From: Affinundibacterium baiyunense | Lineage (GTDB): Bacteria > Pseudomonadota > Gammaproteobacteria > Burkholderiales > Burkholderiaceae_D | Length of the DNA stretch: 64,000 nucleotides | Reading direction: 5' to 3' | Assembly (NCBI RefSeq): GCF_018139645.1 | Contig: NZ_JAGSPM010000002.1 | Location: 496,001 to 560,000 of the forward strand | Part shown: one piece after another, positions 34,814 through 44,487 of the stretch | Numbering within the stretch: position 1 is the stretch's first letter | How the letters are laid out: the number at the start of each line of letters is the position of its first letter | Position numbers and translations under genes: made by a program | The notes under the pieces: generated by a model | What the model was told of the DNA's origin: nothing | Database searches by the model: none | What the model saw: only the letters and a program-made list of their open reading frames with translations

Positions 34814-35227
34814 TTACCCAATAACTTCCTCAACATCCGATAACTTCCCCCGCAACATAAACACGCGCAAGCATTCTTCTGCCGCCGCTCTTAGTTGCTG
34901 CCATGCAGGTGCTAGTTGTATGTAGTCGAGCGCTGGCAGTGGGCGCACGAGTTTGTTGTCGGTGTCTTGCCAGATTAATTGAAACTGCGTGATGGCGCTT
35001 CTTTCTGCTTCTGAAAACGTGGGCGCTTTTAGCTCTTGTTGCCAATTCGGGCTAACCCAGTCTGCCCATTGCTCTAACACTTCGGTGGCGACATGGGTTT
35101 GTGGCGCTTGCGCTTGAAAATCGTGCTGCGCTTGGAATGAGGCGGCGATTTCTAGGTAATCGATTAATTGATTTCTAACGCGTTGTAAGAGTACACGTTC
35201 GCTAGGACGTGAGCTGGTGCTTGACAT
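34814..35227 (-). CDS. Hypothetical protein
   Basis: 137 residues from the ATG at 35227, which has AGGAAG five bases upstream; a longer reading from 35278 lacks such a site. Entirely soluble and mainly helical, with RVLLQRVRNQLIDYLEIAAS near the N-terminus and a tryptophan-containing middle (LEQWADWVSPNWQQEL). No recognised domain. Its base composition resembles the core genes rather than the AT-rich patch to the left. Confidence 0.65.
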   Translation of the reverse strand: MSSTSSRPSERVLLQRVRNQLIDYLEIAASFQAQHDFQAQAPQTHVATEVLEQWADWVSPNWQQELKAPTFSEAERSAITQFQLIWQDTDNKLVRPLPALDYIQLAPAWQQLRAAAEECLRVFMLRGKLSDVEEVIG

Positions 35228-35319
35228 GAGACTTCCTGCTTTTTTTGCCGACATATTTGTCGACCTAATTGCCAACATTCTTGCCGACTAATTGGTTGCT
35301 GCTTGATGGATAAAAAAAG

Positions 35320-35351
35320 AAAGCATGAGGCGGCGAAGCCTCATGCTTTTT
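35320..35351. terminator. Terminator between M28 peptidase gene and 34814-35227 gene
   Basis: AAAGCATGAGGC (35320-35331) pairs with GCCTCATGCTTT (35338-35349). A run of A's on the left gives a T-run for transcription coming from the minus-strand peptidase gene. Confidence 0.85.
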
Positions 35352-35363
35352 GATGGCTAGCAA

Positions 35364-37010
35364 TTACTTGGCGCGTGCTTTACCTAAAGGATCGCCGGCT
35401 TTCCATGCTGGCATCTTGGCGGCATCACCAACAGCGCGACCTAGGTTCAAAGTGAATTGTGCTTGTTGCACCATCCCTGATAAATCCCAGCTTGGATCAT
35501 ACTCATCCGCTGCTTGATGGTAGCGTTTGCTATAAGCCTTAGCTTTTTCTTTAGCACCTTCTGGATCTTTGATGTAGTCTTTACCACCACCGATAGAAAA
35601 CGCTGGTACGCCAGCTTTCGCGAAACTGAAATGGTCGCTACGGAAATAACCACCAGCCAAATCTGGTTCGCTTGGTGAAATACTCAATTGCATCGATTTA
35701 GCCACTTTCTCTGCAATCGCGCCAAGTTCGGTGCGTTCACTGCCGCGTGTGCTGATGTCGCGGGTTTCGCCGATAAAGTTCAAGCTGTCTAAATTCAAAT
35801 TGGCAGCGGTTTTATCTAAAGGCCATAAGGGTTGTGCTGCATATAAAGCACTGCCCAACAAGCCTTGTTCTTCTGCAGCGACCCATAAGAACATTTGACT
35901 GCGTTTTGCTGGTGATTGCATCGCTGCTTTCGCCATTGCCAATAAACCTGCTGTGCCGGATGCATTGTCGACTGCGCCGTTGTAGATGGTGTCGCCGCTT
36001 GTGCCTTGCTTGCCGAGGTGATCCCAGTGCGCGCTGTAAATTACGACTTCATCTTTCAACTTTGGATCTGTGCCAGGTACGACAGCGGCAACATTGTATT
36101 GATCGACGGTACGAATGTCGGCTTTTGCCGTGCCCTTCAATTTAGCTGCCAAAGTCACTGGTTTGAAATCGCTACGTTCCGCGGCGGCGCGCATTTTTTC
36201 TAAATCTTGACCTGCGCCAGCAAATAATTGTTGCGCTGTTTGGTTGCTAATCCAGCCTTGAATGCTGCTACCCAAAGCCGCACCTTGTAACTGGAATTTT
36301 TCTGCGGTGCCGCCATTTTGTACAACAGACCAACCATAACTTGCCGATGCATCGGTGTGAATTAATAAAACACCAGCCGCGCCACGACGTACTGCTTCTT
36401 CATATTTATAAGTCCAACGGCCATAGTAAGTCAGCGCTTTACCACCGAAGCGTTTACTGTCTTCAGCAGTTGGCTGTGGATCGTTGACCATCATCACCAA
36501 AATTTTGCCTTTGACGTCTTGACCTTTGTAGTCATCCCACTTTTCTTCTGGTGCAGAAATGCCATAGCCAACGAATACGAGTTCGGTATCAAATTGATGT
36601 TCTGGTTTGGCATCGCCTGGCGCCCATACCCAATCTTTACCAAACTCAATCGCTAAGGCTTTGTCACCGGCGACCAATTCCACTGAGCTTTGTTCTGGCA
36701 GCGCTTTTACGCCAGCAATTTTGACTAGTTGACGATAACTGTTGCCATTTGCTGGCTTCAAACCGAGTGCCATTGATTGGCTCTCTAAGTATTGCACCGT
36801 TAAATCGCCACCGCGTTGACCGGTACCACGTCCTTCAAAACTATCCGATGACAAGAGTGCCAAGTGTGCACGCAACGGCGCTTCTTCGACTTTTGCTACA
36901 TGCGATGCTACTGCACTTGCTTTTTTGGTGCCGGCAGCCTGTGCACTATGAATTGGAAACGCGAGCGCCAAACTGAGCGCAATTGCGCTTGGTAACAAAA
37001 TATTTTTCAT
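35364..37010 (-). CDS. Exported M28 peptidase with PA domain
   Basis: 548 residues with a signal peptide (LPSAIALSLALAFPIHSAQA). A protease-associated insert (about 150-290, with GYGISAPEEKWDDYKGQDVK) precedes the di-zinc catalytic domain. Visible ligands are His in VIYSAHWDHLG, bridging Asp in GAVDNASGTAG, glutamates in VAAEEQGLLGS, Asp in NLNLDSLNFIG and the final His in YFRSDHFSFAKAG. It should act as an aminopeptidase in the periplasm or outside. AGGAG lies five bases before the ATG. The C-terminus is lysine-rich. It seems to be transcribed separately from the upstream cyclase gene, which ends 217 bases before its start. Confidence 0.93.
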   Translation of the reverse strand: MKNILLPSAIALSLALAFPIHSAQAAGTKKASAVASHVAKVEEAPLRAHLALLSSDSFEGRGTGQRGGDLTVQYLESQSMALGLKPANGNSYRQLVKIAGVKALPEQSSVELVAGDKALAIEFGKDWVWAPGDAKPEHQFDTELVFVGYGISAPEEKWDDYKGQDVKGKILVMMVNDPQPTAEDSKRFGGKALTYYGRWTYKYEEAVRRGAAGVLLIHTDASASYGWSVVQNGGTAEKFQLQGAALGSSIQGWISNQTAQQLFAGAGQDLEKMRAAAERSDFKPVTLAAKLKGTAKADIRTVDQYNVAAVVPGTDPKLKDEVVIYSAHWDHLGKQGTSGDTIYNGAVDNASGTAGLLAMAKAAMQSPAKRSQMFLWVAAEEQGLLGSALYAAQPLWPLDKTAANLNLDSLNFIGETRDISTRGSERTELGAIAEKVAKSMQLSISPSEPDLAGGYFRSDHFSFAKAGVPAFSIGGGKDYIKDPEGAKEKAKAYSKRYHQAADEYDPSWDLSGMVQQAQFTLNLGRAVGDAAKMPAWKAGDPLGKARAK

Positions 37011-37227
37011 GATTCTCCTAATGGTTTTTCTGCAAATTTGCCGTGGAGTTACTGACTAGTTGGCGACCGTAAAGCACGAGTCGTTATTAGAAAATCATCC
37101 GCCACAACATCATTCGTTGGATTTCTTTTTTGGTTGCTAAGTGCCACTGGTTTCAGCAAGCGGCTTATTTTACCTGCTTACCGTCTAATTGGTGCGATCT
37201 GCGCTTTTGAGGAAGACGTGAGGCGAA

Positions 37228-40200
37228 TTATTTGCCGCGTCCGTGTGACCAATCGAGTTTGGTATCTGCTGGCAGCGAGGTTTTTACGACGATTTGTCCT
37301 TGTGCGATTTGTTGTTCGACATTTAAGCTAGTGAAGCCAGATGCATGTTCACTTGTGATGGTTTTGTTTTCGCTCATCAAGAACAAGCCTATCCATGCAT
37401 TGCGGCCACCATGTTTGGCTGCATATAAACATTGGTCGGCAATATCCACCACCTGTTCCCAAGTGAATAGATCGACTGCGCTTGGAATAAACGGATAGGT
37501 GGTAAGTCCGATCGAGCAAGTGCGATGCAGTGTTTTACCGTCACCTAACGTAAACCTGTGTTCGGCGATGCGGGTACGGATGCGCTCTGCTAATACTTCT
37601 GCTTCAAGATAATTCGTATTTCGAACAACGATCAAAAATTCTTCACCACCCCAACGAATGATAGTGTCTGCTTCTCGCACCGCTTCGCGCAGGATCTCTG
37701 TAGTTTGAATCAGAACGCGGTCACCAGCAGCATGACCAAATTCATCGTTCACTGATTTGAAGTGGTCGATATCGACCATCATAAAAATGATGTCGATATT
37801 CAAGGCGGCGCGATGCACATCTTGATTCAGTAGAGCTTGGTAGCTACGATGAACGCGTGCGATATCTTCGCCAATGTATAGACTCAAATAGCGTCGATTG
37901 CGCAAGCCAGTTAAGTGATCTGTCAGACTTTGTTCCTCTAACATTTTGCGTGACTGTTCAAGTTCGCGGGTGCGTTCTTGTACTAGTTGTTCTAGTGTTT
38001 TGTTGGCTTTGTTTAAACGCCACAAGCGCCAGCGGACAACACCAAAAATTAGGCAGGCAAGTAACAGCAAATACAGGCTATATGCCCACCAAGTTTGAAA
38101 CCATGCTGGTAAGACTTTGATCGATAAACTTAATTGTTCTTCGCTCCATTCACCGTGACGATTTGAGCCGCGCAATAACAGACGATAATTGCCCGGCGGC
38201 AGATTGGTATAAGCGGCAAGGCGGCGAGTGTAATCGGTTTCTATCCAGTTTTTATCGTAACCTTCTAGGCGATAGGCGTAGCGATTGCGTTCTGGTGCGG
38301 AGAAATCGAGAGCGGCAAATTCAACGACGAAGCTATTCGCATCGGCTTGTACGACTAATTTTTTTCCTTTGTTTTGTTGAAATCCAGCCTGATTTGCCGC
38401 AATCGTTTTGCCGCCAAGTTGAATATTGGTGACCACAACGGGTGGACGATAGATGTAATCTTTGACTAGCTCTGGACGTATCACGGTTAAACCACCGACA
38501 CCGCCAAAGATGAGTTCACCATCTTTGGTTCGACCGCCAGAATTACTCCAATAGCCAGTGATGGCGACGCCATCGGATTCAACAAAGGGTTTAACGTGCA
38601 GCGTCTTCGGATCAATTTTCGCAAAGCCTTCATCGGTACTCGCCCAGATGTTGCCTCGCTTGTCTTCCAGCACTTTATTCACTAGTTCGTTTGGCAACTT
38701 CTGCTGCTTGCCAAAATGTTCAAATATGAATGGTGGATTGGCAGTTGGCGTGCGTAATAAATCAAGTCCGCCACCTTGCATTGCTACCCATAACCAGCCG
38801 CGCGAATCAAACAAAATACTAGAAACATTTCTGTGGGCAAGGCTCAGTTTGTTGCCGTATTCAGGAGCCAAATTGAGTAAGGCATTATCGCGCTGGTCAT
38901 AGCGATATAAACCGTCTTGCAAAGTGGCGATCCAAATCCGACCGTCTGGCGCTTGTTGAATATCGGTGACAAATTTGGTCGCGATCGGCGCGGCCCATGC
39001 TGGTTGAGTGGCTTGATCTAGTTTCTGTTGAGTTAAATCTTTTTGCCATAAACCTTCCGGTCCACCAATCAATAATTGATCGCCAAGTTGCAACATCGTG
39101 GCGACGCGCATCACTGGATTGCGCGGACTTAGCTTTAAATGCTTAACGGTGCGGCTGCCGTTGACGGTTTGATACAAGCCTTTGTCCGTGCCGATAAAAA
39201 TTTGTCCGTCTTTGGTCGCATAAGTAATAAAGATCGCGCTTTGTGGCAAGGCGGTTTGTGGCTTGCTATCGTCGGCTTCGATCGCAACGAACTCGTCGCT
39301 ACCCGCTTTCAAAATGCCGACGCCATTATTTTGTGAACCGACCCAGATATCGCCGTTGTTAAAGCCAGTGATAGAGAAAAAATCCAGTCCTGCTAAACCG
39401 TGGTGACGGTTTTCTCCACCATAAATACTGATGAAGGCATTGGAGGATGGATCATGCATACTCATACCGCGTTGGCTGCCTATCCAAATTAGACCCGATT
39501 GGTCTTGTATGATTGACCAGACGGCATTATCTGCCAAACTACTTTGTCGGGTTGGTTCGTGTCGTATCCATTTCGTTTCTAAACTGTGCAGATTGACGGT
39601 GAGTATGCCTTTGCCATAGGTGCCAATCCATACTTCATCATCGGCGACTTGGCGAAACGTATGCACATTTTCTGAGCCACCGACTAAATTGCTGCTGCCG
39701 GGTTTTTTCACCATCACGGCTTTTACCGTTGGTGTGACCGCATTGTCCTTGGTATCCAAATAGAATGCGCCAGAATCAAATGAACCTATCCAAAGTTTGC
39801 CGTCTTTGCTTGATCCTAAACTGATGATTCTTTGTACTTTGCTGTCATCGACGGGTAAGCGTATGTGGGTGAAGCGTTGGTTCGCCACATCAAATTTAAC
39901 CAAGCCTTTGCTGGTGCCCACCCAAACAATCCCTTGTTGATCGACCAGCACAGCGCGGGTGAAATCGCTAGGCAAACTATTCGGATTATTTGGATCGTGC
40001 CGATAATGTTGGATCGCACCGGTGTCTGGGTGAAAATAATCAAGTCCACCACGGCTGGCGAACCATAAACCACCATCGCGATCACCGGCAATCGCATTGA
40101 CGGTGACATGACTACTACCATTGACGCCAACCGGGATTCTGACAAAGCTATCTGTTTGTGCATCGTAACGCGCGACGCCACCACCATTGGTACCTATCCA

Positions 40201-40650
40201 TAAACGATTCTGTTGGTCTTTAAATAGCGACAGCACGTAGTTATCGGGCAAGCTGGTTGGATCATTGGGGATAGGTAAATAATTACGAAAGCGATAGCCA
40301 TCCCAACGCGCTAAACCGCCTTGCGTACCGACCCAAATAAAACCTTCACCATCTTGCGCTAGGACGGTGGCACTGGATTGCGGCAAACCTTGTTGGGTTG
40401 TGAAATGGCGGAACACTATGTCCGCTAAATTATTCCAATTGTGTGAAGGAGATTTGGCTTTGTCGGAGCTTGCTGCTGTGCTTTCTGCACCTTGAGCACC
40501 GTCAATATAATTAGCATGCGCCTGCGTGTTGATATTCGCTGCAAACAAGCTGCAGATCAGAAAACTACGCAGAATGTGGGAACAAAAGCGAAGACGCGGG
40601 CACCTCGAAAATCGATACAAGCTAGGCTTAAAGTACGCGAAACAAGACAT
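37228..40650 (-). CDS. Two-component-type propeller sensor diguanylate cyclase (Reg_prop–Y_Y_Y–GGDEF)
   Basis: 1140 residues. After a signal-anchor (ILRSFLICSLFAANINTQAHA) come about twelve Reg_prop blades of the form (L/I/V)W(I/V)GTxxGG, forming two seven-bladed propellers in the periplasm. A Y_Y_Y domain (RYAYRLEGYDKNWIE) leads to a membrane helix near 853-875 (YSLYLLLLACLIFGVV) and a coiled coil. The cytoplasmic output is an active-looking GGDEF domain: DIDHFKSVNDEFGHAAGD, the signature WGGEEF near residue 1000 and an RxxD inhibitory site (READ) five residues before it. So it should make c-di-GMP in response to an exported ligand. GGAAG lies upstream of the ATG. The kinase gene ends only 31 bases before the start, so the two are likely co-transcribed. 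Confidence 0.93.
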   Translation of the reverse strand: MSCFAYFKPSLYRFSRCPRLRFCSHILRSFLICSLFAANINTQAHANYIDGAQGAESTAASSDKAKSPSHNWNNLADIVFRHFTTQQGLPQSSATVLAQDGEGFIWVGTQGGLARWDGYRFRNYLPIPNDPTSLPDNYVLSLFKDQQNRLWIGTNGGGVARYDAQTDSFVRIPVGVNGSSHVTVNAIAGDRDGGLWFASRGGLDYFHPDTGAIQHYRHDPNNPNSLPSDFTRAVLVDQQGIVWVGTSKGLVKFDVANQRFTHIRLPVDDSKVQRIISLGSSKDGKLWIGSFDSGAFYLDTKDNAVTPTVKAVMVKKPGSSNLVGGSENVHTFRQVADDEVWIGTYGKGILTVNLHSLETKWIRHEPTRQSSLADNAVWSIIQDQSGLIWIGSQRGMSMHDPSSNAFISIYGGENRHHGLAGLDFFSITGFNNGDIWVGSQNNGVGILKAGSDEFVAIEADDSKPQTALPQSAIFITYATKDGQIFIGTDKGLYQTVNGSRTVKHLKLSPRNPVMRVATMLQLGDQLLIGGPEGLWQKDLTQQKLDQATQPAWAAPIATKFVTDIQQAPDGRIWIATLQDGLYRYDQRDNALLNLAPEYGNKLSLAHRNVSSILFDSRGWLWVAMQGGGLDLLRTPTANPPFIFEHFGKQQKLPNELVNKVLEDKRGNIWASTDEGFAKIDPKTLHVKPFVESDGVAITGYWSNSGGRTKDGELIFGGVGGLTVIRPELVKDYIYRPPVVVTNIQLGGKTIAANQAGFQQNKGKKLVVQADANSFVVEFAALDFSAPERNRYAYRLEGYDKNWIETDYTRRLAAYTNLPPGNYRLLLRGSNRHGEWSEEQLSLSIKVLPAWFQTWWAYSLYLLLLACLIFGVVRWRLWRLNKANKTLEQLVQERTRELEQSRKMLEEQSLTDHLTGLRNRRYLSLYIGEDIARVHRSYQALLNQDVHRAALNIDIIFMMVDIDHFKSVNDEFGHAAGDRVLIQTTEILREAVREADTIIRWGGEEFLIVVRNTNYLEAEVLAERIRTRIAEHRFTLGDGKTLHRTCSIGLTTYPFIPSAVDLFTWEQVVDIADQCLYAAKHGGRNAWIGLFLMSENKTITSEHASGFTSLNVEQQIAQGQIVVKTSLPADTKLDWSHGRGK

Positions 40651-40681
40651 GCATTATCTTCCAACAAGAGAAAAGGAAAAT

Positions 40682-42181
40682 CTATTCACGCCTTTGCTTG
40701 ACTACCGTTACCGTACATTCGGCTTCAGCGACAACCTGTGCTGAGACGCTACCGAGATAACGACGGATAGTCGAACTACCACGCGAACCAATAATAATCT
40801 GATCGACATTATTATTATGCGCGTAGTCGATAATCGCAGCGGCAGGATCGTGTGCTTCTAATACATGAAAGGTAATTTTATCGTTGCGCACCTGCAACGG
40901 GCGTGCCCAATGTTTAAGTTCTACTAACTGTTTAACGTGAACATTTTGTCCATCTTGCACCATGCCATCGTCAAGCCCGATACGACTGGTTTTGCGTATC
41001 GTCACACAAGCGAGTCGAGCGCCTGGTTCGGTTTGTAGTAAGCGGCGCGTGATCATACGAATATCATCTGCTAGTTCTGTGTTGCTCTCACTCAGATGCA
41101 AGGCGACCATAATGATAGGCGCTTGTGATAACTGATCCGAAACGCTGTATTGGGCAAAAGGTTCAACTCCCGCTGCTTGGAAACGCCGTTTTAAAACCGA
41201 CATGAAACCGTCTTGATTATTTTTTTCAGCGCGTGCGGTCAAACGCAATTGCTCTGGATTTTGCAGCATCAAAGCTAACTGCGCGGCAGTATCAAAACGC
41301 GCTTTAGGATCAACTTCTAAGCAGCGCAGAATGATCTCTTGCAACCAATCAGGGATCGCAGGATTATGACTGCGTGGAGGAATCGGATCGCGGTACAAGC
41401 GCTTCTTCAAACCCGATACCGAAGTCGGGTGTCCATAGGGCCGTTCGCCAGTGGCTAGATGATACAGCAGGACTCCCAAAGAAAATTGATCGCTGCGTGG
41501 CTCGTTGCGTATACCAAGCACTTGTTCCGGTGCGATGTAAGGACCGGTTCCCATCGGCAGACGAAATTCTTCGCCGAGTAAATCAGGTAATTTGTCGTGG
41601 CGTGATAAACCATAATCAATCAGCACCGCTTCACCATCTGAGCGAAACATAATATTTGACGGTTTTAGATCAAGATGAATCACGTGTTGCCGATGTAGAT
41701 CTTGTAAAGCGGTCGCAACTTTGATACCGACGTTGACCACTTCATCAATCGGCAGTGGTGATGCATCAAAGCGAGCACGCAAAGAGACGCCGCCGATTTG
41801 CTCCATCACGATAAAGGGTTGGGTATCAAAATCACCCGCAGCGAAGTACTTGGGGACATGCCGACCTTTGAGTTTCGGCATAATCATTTGTTCCACTTCA
41901 AAGGCGACGATCGCAGTCGGATCATCAATACTAAACATCAGCGGCACTTTCATGATTAATGCCGGATAGCTGCCATCTGGGTTGATATGCCGTTGTCGCA
42001 AATCCGTAATTCGCCACAGTGCTGCCATGCCACCGGTGTGAAGTTTCTCTTCAAGCTGATAATCATCGACGATCATACCCGCTTGTAAGCGACTGAGTTT
42101 TTTTGCGACTGGTGGCTTATTCTCCAGCACTGCACTTTCAGTCATTTGGCTGAGGTCTTTTGGCGGCATATCTGCGGACAT
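40682..42181 (-). CDS. Ser/Thr protein kinase fused to universal stress protein domain
   Basis: 499 residues, cytoplasmic, no membrane helix. The Hanks-type kinase domain covers about 41-310: glycine loop LHTGGMAALW, ATP-binding Lys78 (IMKVP), catalytic Asp171 in HLDLKPSN, metal-binding DYG at 189-191 in place of DFG, and the APE motif in PYIAPEQVLG. The residue before Asp171 is Leu, so this is a non-RD kinase. Residues about 350-499 form a UspA-like domain (IIMVALHLSES … DQIIIGSRGSSTIRRYLGSV), with a nucleotide-binding G-x2-G-x9-G(S) type pattern. It begins four bases after the metallophosphoesterase stop, and is followed by the cyclase. The substrates and whether the Usp part binds ATP are unknown. 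Confidence 0.9.
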   Translation of the reverse strand: MSADMPPKDLSQMTESAVLENKPPVAKKLSRLQAGMIVDDYQLEEKLHTGGMAALWRITDLRQRHINPDGSYPALIMKVPLMFSIDDPTAIVAFEVEQMIMPKLKGRHVPKYFAAGDFDTQPFIVMEQIGGVSLRARFDASPLPIDEVVNVGIKVATALQDLHRQHVIHLDLKPSNIMFRSDGEAVLIDYGLSRHDKLPDLLGEEFRLPMGTGPYIAPEQVLGIRNEPRSDQFSLGVLLYHLATGERPYGHPTSVSGLKKRLYRDPIPPRSHNPAIPDWLQEIILRCLEVDPKARFDTAAQLALMLQNPEQLRLTARAEKNNQDGFMSVLKRRFQAAGVEPFAQYSVSDQLSQAPIIMVALHLSESNTELADDIRMITRRLLQTEPGARLACVTIRKTSRIGLDDGMVQDGQNVHVKQLVELKHWARPLQVRNDKITFHVLEAHDPAAAIIDYAHNNNVDQIIIGSRGSSTIRRYLGSVSAQVVAEAECTVTVVKQRRE

Positions 42182-42185
42182 GGTT

Positions 42186-42929
42186 CTAAGCTCCGTGTAT
42201 TAAACGATGGGCTAAACTGGCAGGCAAGCCTGCTGCCAATACTTTTTGCGATGCGGTCTCTGTATCGTAAGGTACGCGAAAAAAAGTTAGCTCTAATTGT
42301 TGTGTATCAAATAGTGCGTAACATGCAGCAGGATTGCCATCGCGCGGTTGCCCGACTGAACCTGGTTGCGCAAGCCATCGACGTAATTTGCTTAAAGGCA
42401 CACTGACATCAGGACTCGGTGTAAATGTAGCGACTTTTCCTGCATGGTTCATGTGATACAAGCTAGGAGTATGAACGTGGCCGCAAAAAGTAATTTGTGC
42501 ATTGGTAGCGCGCATACTTCTTGCGGCCTCCATCGCGCCATCGACGTATTCCCAGCGCTCCGGCGCCCACGCATTGGCATGTACAAACAAACATTGATCA
42601 AGCTCGAATTGCATCGGCAATTCACGAATAAAATTGGTTTGTACTTCATTGAGGTTTTGGCGCGTCCATTCGACCACAAAGCGAGCAGTTGGATTCATAT
42701 CCTTGCGGTCGTCTTGTAATACGCCAAGATCATGATTGCCCATTAAGACATAAGCACCGCGATTCACATATGCCATGACGGTATCAATGACCCAGCCCGG
42801 ATCAGCGCCATATCCAACCAAATCACCGAGAAAAGCATATTGATCTGCAGCGCGTTCTTTGGCGTGGGCAAGACAGGCTTCGACAGCCTCGCGGTTCGCA
42901 TGTAAGTCGGTGAGTACAGCAAGTAACAT
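42186..42929 (-). CDS. Calcineurin-like metallophosphoesterase
   Basis: 247 residues, cytoplasmic. All metal-binding blocks are present in order: VLTDLHANREA (a DxH variant), FLGDLVGYGADP, LMGNHDLG, FVHANAW and CGHVHTP. This is the bacterial group between MJ0936-type phosphodiesterases and PPP phosphatases; some members dephosphorylate proteins, others nucleotides. It heads a probable three-gene operon (phosphoesterase, kinase–Usp, cyclase) with a four-base gap to the kinase, so it may oppose the kinase; that is inference from position only. The promoter should lie in the 43 kb divergent region. Confidence 0.88.
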   Translation of the reverse strand: MLLAVLTDLHANREAVEACLAHAKERAADQYAFLGDLVGYGADPGWVIDTVMAYVNRGAYVLMGNHDLGVLQDDRKDMNPTARFVVEWTRQNLNEVQTNFIRELPMQFELDQCLFVHANAWAPERWEYVDGAMEAARSMRATNAQITFCGHVHTPSLYHMNHAGKVATFTPSPDVSVPLSKLRRWLAQPGSVGQPRDGNPAACYALFDTQQLELTFFRVPYDTETASQKVLAAGLPASLAHRLIHGA

Positions 42930-43054
42930 GGGGAATAACCTTCATTCTTGAAAATAGTGAACAGACTGCATTTTAGGGCGAGTTGCGAGTGGAAATCAGA
43001 CAACTGCCAAATGAGATAAAAAAAGACGGAATTCACCGATATGAATACAACGCT

Positions 43055-43132
43055 AATTTATGAAATTGCATAAATTTCACAGCTTAATTTGGTGCAATGG
43101 AGTATTTTTACTATTTTAAGTTATACTTAAAA
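43055..43132. promoter_or_regulatory. Two AT-rich palindromes between divergent signalling operons
   Basis: AATTTATG (43055-43062) with CATAAATT (43069-43076), six-base loop; and TTTTAAGT (43114-43121) with ACTTAAAA (43125-43132), three-base loop. Both sit in the 259-base region between the phosphoesterase and HD-GYP start codons, suitably placed for operators. AT-rich DNA makes chance palindromes more likely. Confidence 0.35.
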
Positions 43133-43188
43133 AATTGATTTAAGGAAACTTTTCTTATTTCACAACTCACTCTCCCAGTGTGCGCGCA

Positions 43189-44487
43189 ATGACCGAAGCT
43201 CATCCTCAATTTGTTAGCCCAGCTGATTTGCAGATTGGCATGTACATCTATCTTGATATGGGATGGATGGAACATCCGTTTCCAGTGAATAGTTTTGAAG
43301 TGCGCACGCAAGAGCAAATACAAAAACTGCGCGAGTTGGGATTGCAAAAAATTCGCTACGCGCCGGAGAAGAGCCATCTAAACAAAGCAAATGCAGAAGC
43401 GTCTTCAGTCAAACCGAGTTCGCAAGAAGCAAGTCAGCCGCAGGAATCAGCAGAAGAGTTAGCGCTTAAACAGCGCCGTGCATTATTGCATCAGCAACAA
43501 GCAAGTTTGCTGCAAGCCGAAAAACAATTCGGACATGCCACGCAAGAATTCAAACACCTAACCGAAATTGTGCACGCACAACCACAACTAGCGCGCGAAT
43601 CGGCAACCAAGTTAGTGCAAGGTATGCTGGAAGGCATTCTCAACGAGGAAGAATCGGCAATTCGTTTGTTATCGGAAAAAGCCGGAGAAAAAACTGCCTT
43701 GCATAGCGTGAATGTGACATTGATCTCGCTACTCTTGGGCAAAGTTTTGGAGTTGTCGAAAGAGGATATGTTAGAGCTAGGCATCGGTGCTTTATTGCAC
43801 GATGTCGGCAAGATGGAATTGCCAGATCGTTTGCGTTGGTTAGATGAACATAGTAGCGCGGCTGAACGTCAGCTTTATCAAAGCCATGTAGCGCATGGGG
43901 TGAATATCGCGCGCAAATTACAGCTGTCCTCACATGCAATGCTATTGATTGCACAACATCACGAATATGCGGATGGCAGCGGCTACCCAGGACATATTTC
44001 AGGAGAAAAGATGACGGTCTTAAGCCGCATCATTTCCTTGGTAAACCGCTTTGATAATTTATGTAATCCAATCAACGTTGCACATGCGATTACGCCACAT
44101 GAAGCCTTGTCCCAATTATTTACCAAGAGTAAAACCCAGTCAGATACGCAAACCTTGACGGCGTTTATCAAAATGATGGGCATTTATCCGCCTGGTTCGG
44201 TTGTCCAGCTAAGTGATGAACGCTATGCCTTGGTGGTCTCGGTCAATTCTGAACGACCAATTAAGCCTAAGGTGATTATTCATGATCCATCTATCCCACC
44301 CGAAGAAGCCTTGGTGATTAATTTGGAACATGAAACCAGCATCGGCATTCGTCGTAGTTTAAAGCCGATACAACTGCCGAAAGCCGCCTACGATTACTTA
44401 TCGCCACGTAAACGCTTGTGCTATTTCTTTGAACGTGCAACTGATCCGCTCTCGCTTGCGAATCATATGAAGGGACCATTGTCATGA
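43189..44487 (+). CDS. HD-GYP c-di-GMP phosphodiesterase with N-terminal DUF3391
   Basis: 432 residues. DUF3391 occupies the first 65 residues (FVSPADLQIGMYIYLDMGWM). A charged, glutamine-rich coiled region (about 70-130) leads to the HD-GYP domain: metal-binding His204-Asp205 in LLHDVGKME, then HHEYADGSGYPGHISGEKM with the GYP triad. It should hydrolyse c-di-GMP to pGpG or GMP. An alternative GTG start lies three codons upstream; neither has a good Shine-Dalgarno. The stop codon overlaps the start of the next gene (ATGA), so the two are translationally coupled. Confidence 0.92.
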   Translation: MTEAHPQFVSPADLQIGMYIYLDMGWMEHPFPVNSFEVRTQEQIQKLRELGLQKIRYAPEKSHLNKANAEASSVKPSSQEASQPQESAEELALKQRRALLHQQQASLLQAEKQFGHATQEFKHLTEIVHAQPQLARESATKLVQGMLEGILNEEESAIRLLSEKAGEKTALHSVNVTLISLLLGKVLELSKEDMLELGIGALLHDVGKMELPDRLRWLDEHSSAAERQLYQSHVAHGVNIARKLQLSSHAMLLIAQHHEYADGSGYPGHISGEKMTVLSRIISLVNRFDNLCNPINVAHAITPHEALSQLFTKSKTQSDTQTLTAFIKMMGIYPPGSVVQLSDERYALVVSVNSERPIKPKVIIHDPSIPPEEALVINLEHETSIGIRRSLKPIQLPKAAYDYLSPRKRLCYFFERATDPLSLANHMKGPLS

